DNA of 64,000 nucleotides from Scleropages formosus (Eukaryota > Chordata > Actinopteri > Osteoglossiformes > Osteoglossidae): positions 20,671,779 through 20,735,778 of the forward strand of contig NC_041815.1 of the NCBI RefSeq assembly GCF_900964775.1, given 5' to 3'. The notes under the pieces were generated by a model. That model ran no database searches. It had not been told where the DNA came from and saw only the letters and a list, made by a program, of their open reading frames with translations. Below, one piece after another: positions 44,201 to 56,598 of this stretch. The stretch's first letter is position 1. Every line of letters starts with the position of its first letter. The position numbers and the translations under genes were made by a program.

Positions 44201-45778
44201 TTAACTAAGCGCTCACCCTTCGGGATCCTACACATCATCATCATTACTCTGCAATATAGATATGAGTATCACTGGCAGAGAGGTCTGCAGGAAACCCAGA
44301 ACAGTGAGCAGGGAAATGTCAGTTTCACAGAATAATTTGTCAAACTGCTTCTCAGCTGAGTTGGAATTGACGCATAAAACGAGAATAAACTCTGTTCGCT
44401 GCATGATTATTTTCCATTACATCTGATACTAAATATGAACATAAGACCAGAAGATACCTGACAGACAATATCTTTTGATCATGTGATAAACGTGGAAAAA
44501 AGCAAAGAATATGATGAAACAACAATTAAGCTCAACCTTTCAAATAACTCACTAACCACACAGGACCCATGATATAAAGGCACTTGGTATTTCTAAAAAA
44601 AATTCTTTACATGTTTATAAAATAAAAAAAAAAAAGGGAAGTAATGCTACACATACATATAAATACGATAAAAGCAAATCTGAAGTGTTTCATTGCATAG
44701 AATAAAAAATGGATATGTTATAAAGACAAACTGAATTAAAGTGTTCTATTGCCAACTTTGAAAAGGAATTGCCAAATGTACTGACGACACTTGACTGCAG
44801 GAACAACATGATGTACGTCAAATACCGAGGGACAAAAGGACTGTTTGGACCATGCTATCAAGGTCATGCGGACACAACAATGCATCTGAGCCAGGTAGTG
44901 TCTAGAATGAGCACATCAGCAACTCCAGAAGTTTCTGGCAAAGCTCCTCTCCTTGGTTTCAAAATGCTGCTCTACTTTGCTGCAGCCAAGGCAGCATCAC
45001 AGGGCCATTGCTGCACTTTCCTGGATTAGTGTTAAACAGAGAGCTCAGCACACGGAGCAGCTGTTAGCAAATTCAAAACAACCTCTCTGCAATTTCAGTG
45101 CAGCGTAAATCTTTGAGCTGTGCCTAATAGCCGAGTTTAACACGTTGAATGCACTCTAACATGCCTTGTGACTGTAGTGTATTGTCAATGTAGTTATCTA
45201 ATTCATAAGTAGTTTTGTATTATACTGGAAAATAAAAAAAAAAAAAAAAAAAAAAAAGAGTGTTAATAAAAAGAAAAGAATGCCACTGACAGTGAGTCTT
45301 TCCTTCGGTGGATGCAACTCCTTGCATGGCAGACCCCAAGGAGTCTCCCAGGTTGGGTTGATGACCCAAAAAGCACTCAGCTCATGATATCAGAACTGAA
45401 GCAAGGGCTATGCGAGATGGGTCTTAAGACTGCTACCTTTCCTCGTAAAGTGTCTTGATCGCTGTTGGCGTTGTGCTGAACGGCAGAAGTCCTGAGGCAG
45501 GAGAAGGTAGCAATCTGCAGATGGCCATAACCCACTAGATAGATAGATTAGCTGAGTGGTACATTAGATACATTGGTGGTAGTGAAGAACCTCTGTGTCA
45601 AATCCCATGTGGTCAGATTCAAATCAGGCCATATGGTCCATACACTATAGATGCTGAAACGGAGCATCTGAAACAATCCCCCTCTAGACGGAGTTTCCTC
45701 GCCAAAAGGACACACACAGAATACCTCTGACAGCTAACTGTTGACTGGAGTTTATGACCCAGGTAAGGTGTACATGCA
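41296..45778 (-). other. six5: Putative long 3' flank/UTR of six5
   Basis: On the minus strand the first canonical AATAAA that I could find after the six5 stop is at 41296-41301 (TTTATT on plus). An ATTAAA variant is at 43853-43858. The 43.0-45.2 kb part is free of SINEs and looks unique, which would fit a long UTR, but no transcript is available. A 25-base A run is at 45,233-45,257 and a CA microsatellite at 41,585-41,610. An open frame at 44,769-45,029 (+) has no recognisable similarity. Confidence 0.35.
41901..42936 (-). mobile_element. Tc1/mariner-family DNA transposon, internally deleted
   Basis: Terminal inverted repeats CACCGATCAGCC (left) and GGCTGATCGGTG (right), flanked by TA on both sides, the Tc1 target duplication. 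The minus strand encodes transposase pieces. These are an N-terminal helix-turn-helix region ([20 protein letters not shown], 42,791 down to 42,621) and a central part (SEHTVHRSLL, REHQNWT, VAWSDES). WSDES holds the first catalytic Asp. The text then jumps from HPFMAVEKQI to the C-terminal PPRNLQ, so the second Asp (in QQDNAPCH of relatives) and the third acidic residue are gone. A 17-base tandem duplication (AACATTGCCGAGAGCAT) sits at about 42,190-42,224. The copy is about 1,036 bp and cannot move itself. It lies in the 3' flank of six5. Confidence 0.9.
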
Positions 45779-48700
45779 TTACAAACCCAAGTCCTCATCC
45801 ACAGGCACAGACTGGAGTTGGGTGAGGATTTTGGGGTCCTCGTCCATATCCTCAGGGTCCTCCAACTGCGACGCAGCACTAGCCTCCTGGTCTGGAGATG
45901 GGGCACCCAGGAGGAGGCCTTCACCCCCAGAAAGGCCTAGTAATGCTGACTCCTCCGGCAGGTCCCCCTTACCCCGTACATCAAACAGACTGAGGCCTGT
46001 GGACGTAGACAAAGGCACGGGGCTCCAAGCAGGCTGAGGCAGCTCCGAGGTGGTGGGCACACCGGTGCACACAGGGCTCAGGGTGAGGATGCTCTTTGGG
46101 CTCAGGGTTTGCTGGACGGGCAGGCTGCTGGCTAAAGTGGGCATGGTGGACGGATGAAGGCTGTCTGGGGTGGCTGCAGGGGCAGAGATGGCATGGGTCC
46201 CTTGTTCAGGGCTGGAGTAGAGAGCGGAGGAGCTGATTAGCCCAAGGGAACACTCTGAGGGCTGGAAGGAGTTGGTGGACGTAGGCAGGGTTGGTGCAAG
46301 AGAAATGACAGGAGTGAGGGCAATGCCACCATTGCTAGGGGCAGAGCCCTCAGCCGTAGGCTTAGCTGGAACGTTGGCAAACTGGACCCCAGCAGGGAGA
46401 GTCAAAATCAGTTTACCCTGCTGGATGCTTAGGCCCGTGAGTATAGGGTTACCACCTACACCTCCAGCCAAAAGGAGGTTCCCTGCTGTGGAGAAACAGA
46501 GAGGGAAAGAACAGAAAGTTATACATCAGACCAACTTCTATGTTAAAAAATACTGCATGTATGACGAGTGGAGAAAAATACTACAACACCAAATGAATGG
46601 ACTAAAATGAAGTAGCTGCATTGCAACTACAAAGTTGCATAATAAAGAGCCTAAACTAGTACGACTTATTAACACTGCCACATGTCAGCTGAAGAGCTCT
46701 GATAATCAGCATCTTCAGACAGGAGTTTGAGCAACATGTGAAAACAAGGAGATGGAAAGATGCTGGAGTCCCAAAATTACAGGTGCACTGACCACAAAAG
46801 CTGCTAAATTTAATAAGGAAAAAAAAAGTGATATCATGACAGAATATGGCAAAACAAAGAAAAAAATTGTAAAAAGAGTAACAGCTTCACAAAGTTGACA
46901 TTTATGGTAGTGCTGCTATTTCCAGCTTCTAGTATATTCAAGATGACCCTGAAGTAAGAAGCACAAAACCCAGATCACGGAGAATTGAAAGAAGTTCTTT
47001 TACTGAGCTCCCTACATGCAGGTGGGCTGAGTTCAAACCACTTTAACAGAAGGGTACTCAATTCATTTGCATCAATGAATATAAAGACTGCTCTACTGGC
47101 CAAATTTTTCATGACCAGGTACACTCGATCAGACATGATTTTCATTATCTCAGATAACGACAGCGACACAGCCACACACAGCTAAAGAGACTGCAAAGTG
47201 AACCCCAAAACAAAGTCAAAAAGCTTTCATCTGTGTCCTCAGTCACAAGACTGAAGCATCTCTCAACCCTTACAGGAAGGCATAGCAGGCATCCGCCTGC
47301 CTCATCTCTCGAAGAACAGGAGGTTACCCTTTACAAACCGCCCAATGTCCAAAAAAAAAATAGCTTAAGACTATAGTATTCACAAAGGACTGAAGGTATT
47401 CAGAAGATATTAAGTTGCAAGCTATTCGCATATTGTTTAAAATTTCTATTTTATGTACTTTAACTATTAATGTATATACTGTACATATAGCACGTACATG
47501 TTTCTGGCTTTGCACTCTGCAGCATATTTGATTTAATAGTGGTATTAACAGGAGAAATGGCAACTGGCAGCTCACAGGAAGTGCATGACATACCTGGAGT
47601 GGCACTGGGAAGCTGGAAGACTCCAGGACTGAGCAGCTGGACCCCTGTGGAACCAGTAGCTGGAGCTGCAACATTCTGCAGAGGCTGGTTCACTCTAAAA
47701 GGTCCTTGGGTCACACCTGTACCTGCTCCGGTGCTTGAAGTGAGGATCTGGAAAGTGCCTCCAGGTGAGGAAAATGACAGGGAAGGGGCTGTTGGGACCA
47801 CCTGTGAAAAGGACAGGGGTCCTGGAGAAACTGTGGCCATGGAGGTCACAGGAAGGAGCTGAGGCACAGGTAGAGAGACCAACTGGGATGGGGCTGTGTG
47901 TGCAGACTGGGAAACAGGCACAACTTGTGTGGGAGAGGAAATTGGGATGATCTGGGCCCCAGGAACCTGAAGTGCCTGTGGGAGGGCAGATGTTGAAGCC
48001 ACTTGGTCACCCAGCTGGAGGGTCAAACCCTGGTGGGCCTGAGCTGGTGCTACCTGGGAAATTGCCACAGCACCATCTCCAGCAGAAGACGACCCAGCCT
48101 GCTGCTGGGGCTGCGTGAGGCTAGGGGCAAGGTGGAACGCCTGTGCTTGAAAGCTGGGTATGGAACCCTGGGGCAGCTGGGATGTAAGGGGAGACACTGG
48201 GACAAGCTGGGGACAGGGAGACACCTGTGAGTTGGCATGCTGAACTAGCTGGGAAACAGGAATTCCTTGGATAGAGGGGACCACCTGGGGCAGAGAGAGC
48301 ACCTGCGCAGAGGAAGAAGACGACGACGATGACACCACCTGGCAGATCTGACCGTTGGAGGAGAGCTGGGATGCAGCAGTGGCAAACACCACTATCTCAG
48401 GCTGCTGGGTGGGCAGTGGTGGCACCTGGTTGGATTGGACCAGGACTGGTTGAGACACAGCAGGTTGGAGGGTTTGACCCTCAGAGAGTTTTGCTTTTTG
48501 TCCCAAAACAAAAGAATTGAGTGAACTAGGGGATGACAGGGTGGAAGAGGATGAAGAGGAAGATACTGAGGTAGAGGATAAGGTCTGAGGGTCTTCTCCC
48601 TTTGTGGCCAGACCTTCCTGGACGGTGAGGGAGCTCATAAAGTCCACTGTGGGGAGAACGGAGGTGCTAGTGCTGCTATCAGCTACCTTGGCATCCTGAG

Positions 48701-49387
48701 GCAGCGGGAGGGAGATGGACGCACTGACGTTATTGTTAGTGTTGAGGACAATAGTGGGTAGACTGGTCTGTGCAGGCACCGTGGTAACTGCTGGCTGCTC
48801 TGATGCCAGATCCCCCACACTGCTGGCAGGTTTGGGAATGACCTGAGTCCCATTCAGAAGCAATGGGGGGTTGGCAGTTACAGGACTCAGTGTGATGGTA
48901 TGGCCATCACCCAAGGCTAGGCCATTAATAATGACCCCACTTCCTGTCCCTGATAAAAGGGAACCTCCATTGAGGAGCAATGGATGCGGGGCAGTAATGA
49001 AACCCCCTGTGCCATTGAGGAGCAGCTGGCCTCCTGTGCTGCAGGGGCTGCTGGAGATTGATATAAGAGAAGCAGTTGAGCAGCCAGGGTCATCCTGGGA
49101 CAAGGATGTCACTGTGTTGTCTTCAAGGCCACACCTGCTGCCCTCATCCTCTGTGCTGTGGTTGCCATCAGACTCGCTGCACAGGGGAGAGAAAAAAAAA
49201 AATGGAGCATACAAAGCTTTATGAGATACGAGGAACAGATTCAGGACTATGGGTCCTCTCCTAACTGTCCTAGGATGACAGACCTTGAAAGCATAGCTAC
49301 AAAGCTTGGATTAAAATCTAAATTAAGGTGTACTATCTCAAACAAAGAGCAAAAAAACACGTTCTTCATAGCTTAAGTTTGGAACCA

Positions 49388-49432
<45 letters not shown>

Positions 49433-51202
49433 TCCGAGTTTAGGGCCCTAAACGAGATGACACTGAAGAGACTGGTTTTTTTTCCCCCTCACTTCTTGTG
49501 TTTGGTGAAGAACAAAATGCAGCTTTAGCGTTGTTGGTAAATTTTACATTGAAAAATACAAAGTTAAAAAAATGTTACAGCAAATAACTTAGCACCAGCT
49601 ACCAGCATAATTTTGTTAATTTATTGTATACAATTAACAATAACACGTATCGTATATAAGTTTTTTATTTTCAATATCCATTTGTCCATATATAATCTTT
49701 CTGTGGACATGTCCCCTTTTCCCGCCACATTTCCTTCAGTTTTCCCCCCCCCAGTTAGATTCGTGAAGCTCGACCGGTCCCCTGGCTCTCGCGCTCCCCT
49801 CGGGGCCGTGCGCCACGCGGGACGCGGACCGCTGGGAGACACCCGCGCGACACGTGCGCGCGCGTACAGGAAACCCGAGCCGAACAGGGCGCGCGGAAGC
49901 TCACATTTCACAACAAAGCGGCACGCTCTCGGTGCGCGCGAGTACCTACTCTTACTCTGTACATTTCACTCAAGCTCTGCAACAACTCCCTAAGGAGAGA
50001 CCAAATCTTATAGCCTTTTTTTTTAAAAAACATCATACGTTTAACGCAATTTGAACGTGCCCACGGTTAGGGTCATGTTAGTTAACAATTGCCCAGTTTC
50101 ACCACTGCAGGGCCACACACAGAGGCAGCTGTGCATTACCTCATTCTCCTGCTTCCTCACGTAGCTCACCTGTGCGCGCCCGAAGCTCCAGATCAGATGT
50201 GCCCGGGGGATTTCAACACAGCACAAACAAAGTTACAGGACTGAAATAGTAAGAGGTGGGATGTTTGCCTCTTCTTTTTCTTAGTTAACATTACAACAAA
50301 ACTGACCCTTTATTTTGTCACCGGCGGTGGACACTCAGAAGACCGCAGAGCGAACAGACGACGGGAGTGTTTACACTGAAACGTGGAATGGACGTTTGCG
50401 CCGCTCGTCGCGAGACAGGCCGGACCTTTGTTCTGGAAACGCCGAAATTAATACGCCACACTCATCATCATGCCTGTCAGCGCGGAGTGTTACAGTGTCA
50501 CACATACCTCTTGCTGTTGGTGCCGGACGGAGTTCGGTCCCTCTGTCGGCGGTTCTTGAACCAGTTGCTGACCTGCGTGAGCGAAAGCCCCGTGATTTTG
50601 GCCAAGTTTCTCTTCTCGTCCGGTGTCGGGTACCTGTTGCTCGTGTAGCACTCTTTGAGCGCGTTGCGAGACTTCTCCTTGAAGCAGTACACCGTCTCCT
50701 CGCCGTCCCATATGGTCTTGGGCAGCGGGAACTTCTTCCTGAGCCGGTACTTGTCCACGGCGCCCAGGCTGCGACCCCGGGACCTCTCCGCCTCTTTGTA
50801 GCGCGCCTGCAGGTAGAGGTCCTGCAGGAACCTGTGGTTGCTCTGGTGGAACTCGTGGCTCTCCAGGATGGTGTACAGCTCCTTGTACTGCTCCCGGTGG
50901 AAGGCGACCAGCGCCTGGGCCTTCAGCAGGGTCTCGTTGCCACGTAGCAGCTCGGCTGACGGAGGGATGGTGGAGAGGAATCTGCAGAGGCGCTCCACGT
51001 TGCCCGCCTGCAACAGCGCCTCGCACAGACACGCCACCTGGTCCGTGGAAAAGCTGAGCGCCGAACTCTGCAAACTTTGTAGCAGCTGCTCGGAAACATC
51101 CTCGGCCTCCGTCTTCTCCTCCTTCAGCTTGCCGGGCTCCTGAGTCGACTTCTCCGGCGTGTTCTCTGTGTGCACTCCTTCCCCCAGAGCAAAGGAAGCC
51201 AT
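45779..51202 (-). CDS. six5: Homeobox protein SIX5
   Basis: SIX4/5-class transcription factor, a partner of EYA; human SIX5 lies beside DMPK and is linked to branchio-oto-renal syndrome. Exons on minus: 51202-50508 (SIX domain and whole homeodomain), 49176-47594 (Ser/Gln/Pro-rich activation region), 46485-45779. Phases join to 2,985 nt, 994 aa. The SIX domain runs about 50-165 ([20 protein letters not shown]). The homeodomain runs about 168-227, ending [30 protein letters not shown] across the first junction and the acidic end [12 protein letters not shown] match SIX4/5 proteins. It is longer than human SIX5 (about 740 aa), mainly in the middle region, which repeats a Q-V/L-V-P motif. SIX5 rather than SIX4 is supported by the end and by qpctl nearby. 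Confidence 0.93.
49391..49429. repeat. (TA)/(CA)n microsatellite
   Basis: TATATATA runs into about 15 CA units within six5 intron 1. Confidence 0.9.
49755..49950. promoter_or_regulatory. CpG-rich island inside six5 intron 1
   Basis: A sharp patch of CpG-dense sequence (GCGCGCGCGT, CACGCGGGACGCGG, GGGCGCGCGG) lies in otherwise A/T-rich intron 49177-50507. It is separate from the CpG-rich first exon. An internal promoter or enhancer is possible; no splice or start site decides this. Confidence 0.45.
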
Positions 51203-54187
51203 TTTAGTGTAACTTTTTTCGGCGCTGCAGTTCCTCGTCCCTCCCCCTCGGCCGCGGCCTTTCTCCCAGCCGACGGGAGTCTCGAGCCGGCCGACACGTC
51301 ACGCCCCTCCCTGCATTTTTCCGAGCCCACCGCTCCAACGACCCAGAGAAAACGATCAAGTGTGCGAGTGCGCTGTCCTGCGGCAAAAACTTTTCTTCGT
51401 CCGCGCATCGAGTTGCTCTCAATGTAATTCTCTCTCACGCACGAAACAATCCCTGCTATGTGTACATAAAATCTACACACAAACACCGAAAAGACGGTAT
51501 ATGAACAATATGGCAATTGAATTCTATTAGCAGTGAATTTAAGTGTATCGATAAAATTCCACAATTTCGGTTTCTCTTGTCACAATGACTCTGAAAGAAA
51601 AAAAATGAATTTGAACAAGCGGTAGTTCCTCTTCACCAAAAAAAAAAAAAAAAAAACACAAAGTCCAAAATCTTTACTAGTCCATCGTATATATTGTGGA
51701 AATAAGGCTAAAGCTTCCCCACTGAAAAGTTTTTACCTCAGTATCATTTGTATGTAGGTGTATTCTATTTATAATGGTGTTTTTACATATCGACTTTAGT
51801 TATTTACAAAGCATTTTACGTGTCCATTTACAGACACAAATGGAGGGAAATTAAAAGAATATAACTCGTTAAGGGTTAGCTGTTCGACATTAAACCCAAA
51901 ATGTTGCTGAGGTTCATTATCCGTGCTAGCCTAGGTCCTTAGCTAGCGATTCCACCCAGAATGCCTTTCCGAAGTTGTATGAAATAACTTTGCAGTTTAC
52001 TTGAGCAATTTAGGTAGCCTGCATTCAAGTACTACAGTGGGATGCTTAGTGGGAGTGGAAAAGCGAAGATATGATATACAAATAAAACAAATCTGTAGCA
52101 AACATGGTTTGAAGGCGGGAAAACTGACAAGGATACAAATTACTCTCTTGCAGTCCTCAAACTAATCAGTCTCATTCCTAAAGACTTCTACATTCATGAC
52201 GACTTTTGAGTATCAAAACTTGTTTTATGGACCTTTTGTGAAATTATAAAAATATTCTGCCTTTCAAAGAAAATTTTGAAATGATTTATAATTGCTCTTC
52301 TCCAAGAGTGTGTCTTTCAACTGATACAACTGTCTTTTCTTCCTGTACTTTTCCACTTTGCAGGTGCAGTGAAACATGCAGCAATAAGTGGCCGTCTAAG
52401 TCGACAAAGCAGAAAACCGCTGTGGATAAAAGTGGTTCCTGAGATGCTGAATAATGTAATACGTCAAGGGTCCTGGGTATTTAAGTAACCCTGGTGCAGT
52501 CGATGCAGTCTGTTTTCCCTGTGGGTCTATATTTGTTTTCTCTGTCACTCCAGCTGGGCTGCAAATGATCCTTATGGTCAGGCCTCTCCATGCAAATGCT
52601 CACTGTTCAAGCAGGAAGCAGCTGACTAAATACACACACACTTGTGTATAGTGCACAATTACTTTTTTCTGCATATATAATATATATACTGTATATATTT
52701 TTGTGCCATAAAGCGCATCTTGATTAGTCATTCTGTCTTTATGTGACATGTATTTATAAGTGAGATGTGTGTGTGTGAGCCAGGGAGATCATCTTACGAA
52801 GTGTGTCTGCATGTACTAAAGCCGGTTAGTGCGTCTACCTGTGCGAAGGGTGATGTGGACAGCAGCACGTACACCCGGACAAACAGAAAGACAAGGTGCT
52901 ATGGGGCAGGTCCAAGCGCCCACATCCCAGCCTATGCACAGGAATGTAAACTTCTCCAGAGAATAGTGGCAACAGTGAACTGGGAAAGCAGATCTCCACT
53001 GAATCACAGCATCCAGCTCCTTTGTGTTCAGCCCAATAACTCACACCAGCACTTCCACCACTCACTTTGGGTGCCTAACAGTTGCATGCCTTTGATCCTC
53101 CTGTTTGTGTCCAGACATGCTCACAAAATCTCAAACCCTCAGAATTGGCTGAGAGTGTGAGAATGGTTCTTAATTTTGTCATTCCTGAGTTACACAAAAA
53201 AATCATGTACAATGAAGATTTATAACATGCCAAGTATATGTATGCATGAATATTGTGTTTAATGCTCTCAATTTGCAATAACAGAACACACGTAAAAACA
53301 CGTTGCAACCTTCAAATTCTTTCAATATATATAAAGCGTGCATGAAAATCATCAGTGAATTTATTAATGTTCTGGATATCTAGAAGAACACTGAGAAAAC
53401 AGGGTCGCAGTAACTGGATTAACAGTTAACACCCCTAAATATAAAAGTCACCAATTTTCATTCATTTTATGTGAGGCGGTGATGAACTTGTAGAAAGTAG
53501 CCTTTTTGACGACTACCGCGCTCCCAAACTCAAGGCTCATCAGGTAAATGTGGCAATTGTAGCTTGCTAAACAGCGCCACCATACGTTAACTTCAGCAAA
53601 CCGCCCTCCTCGCCTAACACGAGATACTGCAAGGGTCGCCTCTTTCACAATACTCTGTATTTTCAGAGCTACGTCACTTCCACAAAACATGAAAGAGGCT
53701 TCCGTCTTCTCAATAAGTTTGCTCCTCCCCAAGATCCCTCCCAGGCTGCTAAAACGGTCCCATTCATTGGCTTATCTCTAAGCCCGTTTCAATATCATCA
53801 TCTGTGATTGGTTGCTAGTTTGGTAAATGGGCGGTTAGAATGTTCTAGAATTGGGCGGTTTAAGAATGAGCTAAATGGTGATTATTCTTTTCAGTGCAGT
53901 AGGAGCGCGAAGCATAGAGATACAAGTACTGTCGGTTTCCCCGTTAGATTGCGAAATTTTGAGATTTGAACTTAGTTCATATCTAAACATGCTGTTCGCA
54001 TTATCTGGATAGTTATTAGTACGATTCCTGACATAATCCTGCACTGGGGGGGTGAAGAACCAGCCTGGTCTCCCAGCCTGAGTGAGTTCCTGGGTGGAAT
54101 TAATTTGGACTTCAGTTCAGAGTGTTAAGCTACAACAAAAGTATTATTTTTTACTTTTCTGTGATCGGATTTCGGAAGCAAAGCGAG
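51203..54187. other. Intergenic region between divergent six5 and tbcb
   Basis: 51,203-51,420 is GC-rich and is the likely six5 promoter/5' UTR. 51,600-53,400 is A/T-rich and shows no gene or known repeat beyond an A run at about 51,639-51,656. 53,450-53,740 is CpG-containing and holds a 94-codon minus-strand open frame without recognised similarity. 53,760-53,870 carries promoter motifs (separate entry). Confidence 0.5.
53766..53858 (+). promoter_or_regulatory. tbcb: tbcb promoter motifs: CCAAT boxes, GC boxes, heat-shock element
   Basis: ATTGG boxes (inverted CCAAT) occur at 53766-53770 and about 53798-53802. GGGCGG boxes are at 53829-53834 and 53853-53858. Between the GC boxes lies GAATGTTCTAGAA (53838-53850), a perfect three-unit heat-shock element (GAA, TTC, GAA at 5-base spacing). 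The cluster is about 340 bases upstream of the tbcb ATG. Binding is inferred from consensus only. Confidence 0.6.
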
Positions 54188-56598
54188 ATGGACGGCGTCG
54201 TGACCGTGGTGAGCAACCCGACTGTAACGGTGCGGATCACCAGCACCCTCAGCTCCTTCGAGGTGATCCGGCGCTTCAACAGAGGAATCACCATCGCCGA
54301 GTTCAAGGTAAGCACGTGTCTTTTCTCTTGTATCACTGTCCCGCTAGGTGGACAGGTGCTGTTCTAATACCTCAGTGAATGGATAGCACAGTTGTCCATA
54401 CTTTATTTCTATCGAGGAATGGAATACGCGGCATGTCTACGTGTTAAGATCCGTTCAATCCCCATATGAGATTGTCTAGTGGGGCCTTTAACACTAAGCC
54501 CACCCGTCACAGCTGTTTCTGCGGAAGACAATGACTGTGACGTCATACAAGATTGACGCCTTTGGAGCTGAGGCATGTGATACAGGGATGGTCCTCGTGG
54601 GCAAACACAGAGTTATTACAGCAACGTGAAAATGACCTCTCGTTTACTGGTTTGGACAGGATGTATAGCATAGCACATAATACTTTGCTTCAGGATAACA
54701 AACCTGCTATTGCTCAGTTTGTGTAGTTCTACAAGGTGACTATTGTGTAATATGGAGGGAATGTTATGACCATGGTTTCAATAAGCTGATTTTAGTTTGG
54801 AAGGATCTTTACAAAATTTGTCGATTTCCCTCCAGCACAACAAAAAACTGTCTAATGAACCATGAGGGACAACTTTCATTCCTCTTTGAACTGAAGATAA
54901 ATGACGCATTGATCTTTTACAAGAATATTTCACAAGGATTCCTACTTTGTGTCCACTTCAGTGAAGAATGCAAAATGCACAATGCACTGTCTTCATTTTC
55001 TTTTTGTTTGGCATATTTCAGAGCAAGTTGGAGCTGGTAGTTGGGACCCCAGCCTCCTGCATGGACCTGCAGCTATTCAGTGTTTCCGACAAGTTCCTGC
55101 AGAACCTTGAGGACAACGAGGCCCTGCTGGGCTCGTATCCCGTGGACGATGACTGCAGGATACATGTACGTAACAGGTAGTGTAGTGGACATGTAACTGA
55201 GGGGGTCCTGCCTAAATTGGAATAACTTGTCGTGCCACATTTTCTAGAAAATACTTAAGTGGCTACTACTAATGTTTTAAATTTATAAGGTGTAATAGTG
55301 TTTATTTTGGAAAGCTGAGACATGTTATACCTGACTGTTCTATGTGTGTGTGCAGGTTATTGACCGCAGTGGTGCCCAGACCTGCGAGTTCAGTGATGTG
55401 TCAAAGGTGGAGAAATACCAAATGGCAGATGAGGATTATGAAAAAAGGACAGGTGTGTTGTCTGTGTATTAAGACAATTAACCTTTCTGCATTGCTGGAA
55501 GTGTTGATGACAGCATTGCTCAGTAGGACTACTTAAAACATGCAAACTCTGCATTGACTTTGCTAGATTTGATACAACATCCAAACCCACAGCCTAGGTG
55601 TGAGGCACCTGTAACACACATAGCGTAACCATGCTGCTCATAGAAAATAAAATGCCTATTATATATTTAGTAGATCAGTTTTTGCTTGATCAGTTTTTGC
55701 TTAATCAGTCATTTAAAAAGATTGAAAATAAAATGCATTGATTCTGCAAACTCCACTTCAGTACCAGTTGACTGATTATCCTGTAAACATTTCACTTTTC
55801 TTCATGTCTTTGAAAACCCATAACTTGATTTACATAGCAACCTAGTATATCTGCATCACTTTAAAAAAACTGTCCATTTTAAAATTATAATGAAACTGTA
55901 ACTGTAATAGCATTGCTGCCTTTGTCAGATTCTGCACGTATGTTCATGAAGAAGAAGAAATTGGGCCATCATGATGAGGAAAAGTTGTCACGGCGCGAAG
56001 CTGAGCAAGCAAAGCGTGATGAGGAAGAATTGGCACTTGCCGCTGCCATTGCTGTAGGAAACCGCTGCCAGGTGCATGTTGCTGGGCAGCCCACAAAGCT
56101 GGGTACTGTGATGTATGTTGGTAAGTACAGCTAACCCTAAATTATGATATATCTGCATTACGACAAAACTTTTAAATGGAATGAGGGTGAAATGCATAGT
56201 GACTTAACATGGTGTTCTACTACTTGCAAGAGAGAATGTAAACAGTTGGGTTAGGTTTCTTTTTAAATATCTTTTTGTGGATTGTGTTCTGTGAATGTCA
56301 GGTACAACGGAGTTCAAGCCAGGTCACTGGGTGGGAGTGAAATATGATGAGCCGCTGGGAAAGAATGATGGCAGGTAAGGGGAACTGTCACTGTAATTGC
56401 AAAGATGTGCTGTCATAGCAATAATCAACTCCTGCTTGCACAGTCTGACAATGTGCTGCTGACATGTCATTCTTCTAATTCAGCGTGAATGGGAAACGCT
56501 ACTTTGAGTGCCAGCCCAAGTATGGTGCCTTTGTGAAGCCTTCATCGGTGACAGTGGGTGATTTCCCTGAAGACGACTATGGGCTTGATGAGATGTAG
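54188..56598 (+). CDS. tbcb: Tubulin-folding cofactor B
   Basis: Cytosolic chaperone that, with TBCE, handles alpha-tubulin during folding and dissociation of tubulin dimers. Exons: 54188-54307, 55022-55165, 55356-55452, 55929-56120, 56302-56374, 56484-56598; 741 nt, 246 aa (human 244). The ubiquitin-like domain covers about 8-95 and has [13 protein letters not shown] charged coiled-coil stretch at about 120-165 is rich in K/E/A. The CAP-Gly domain at about 168-235 has [26 protein letters not shown] and [14 protein letters not shown]. The C-terminus YGLDEM corresponds to the human YGLDEI tail that contacts TBCE. ATG 54188 begins [15 protein letters not shown], in register with human. Reading frame intact. 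Downstream AATAAA at 58385-58390 and 58427-58432 suggests a 1.85-kb 3' UTR ending just before sdhaf1. Confidence 0.96.

Noticed and set aside
44769-45029. 86-codon plus-strand frame in the six5 3' flank
   Set aside because: No similarity recognised, no splice or promoter context, length expected by chance in a window this size.
45233-45257. A run as evidence of a retrocopy
   Set aside because: No exon-like sequence precedes it on the plus strand and no target duplication was seen.
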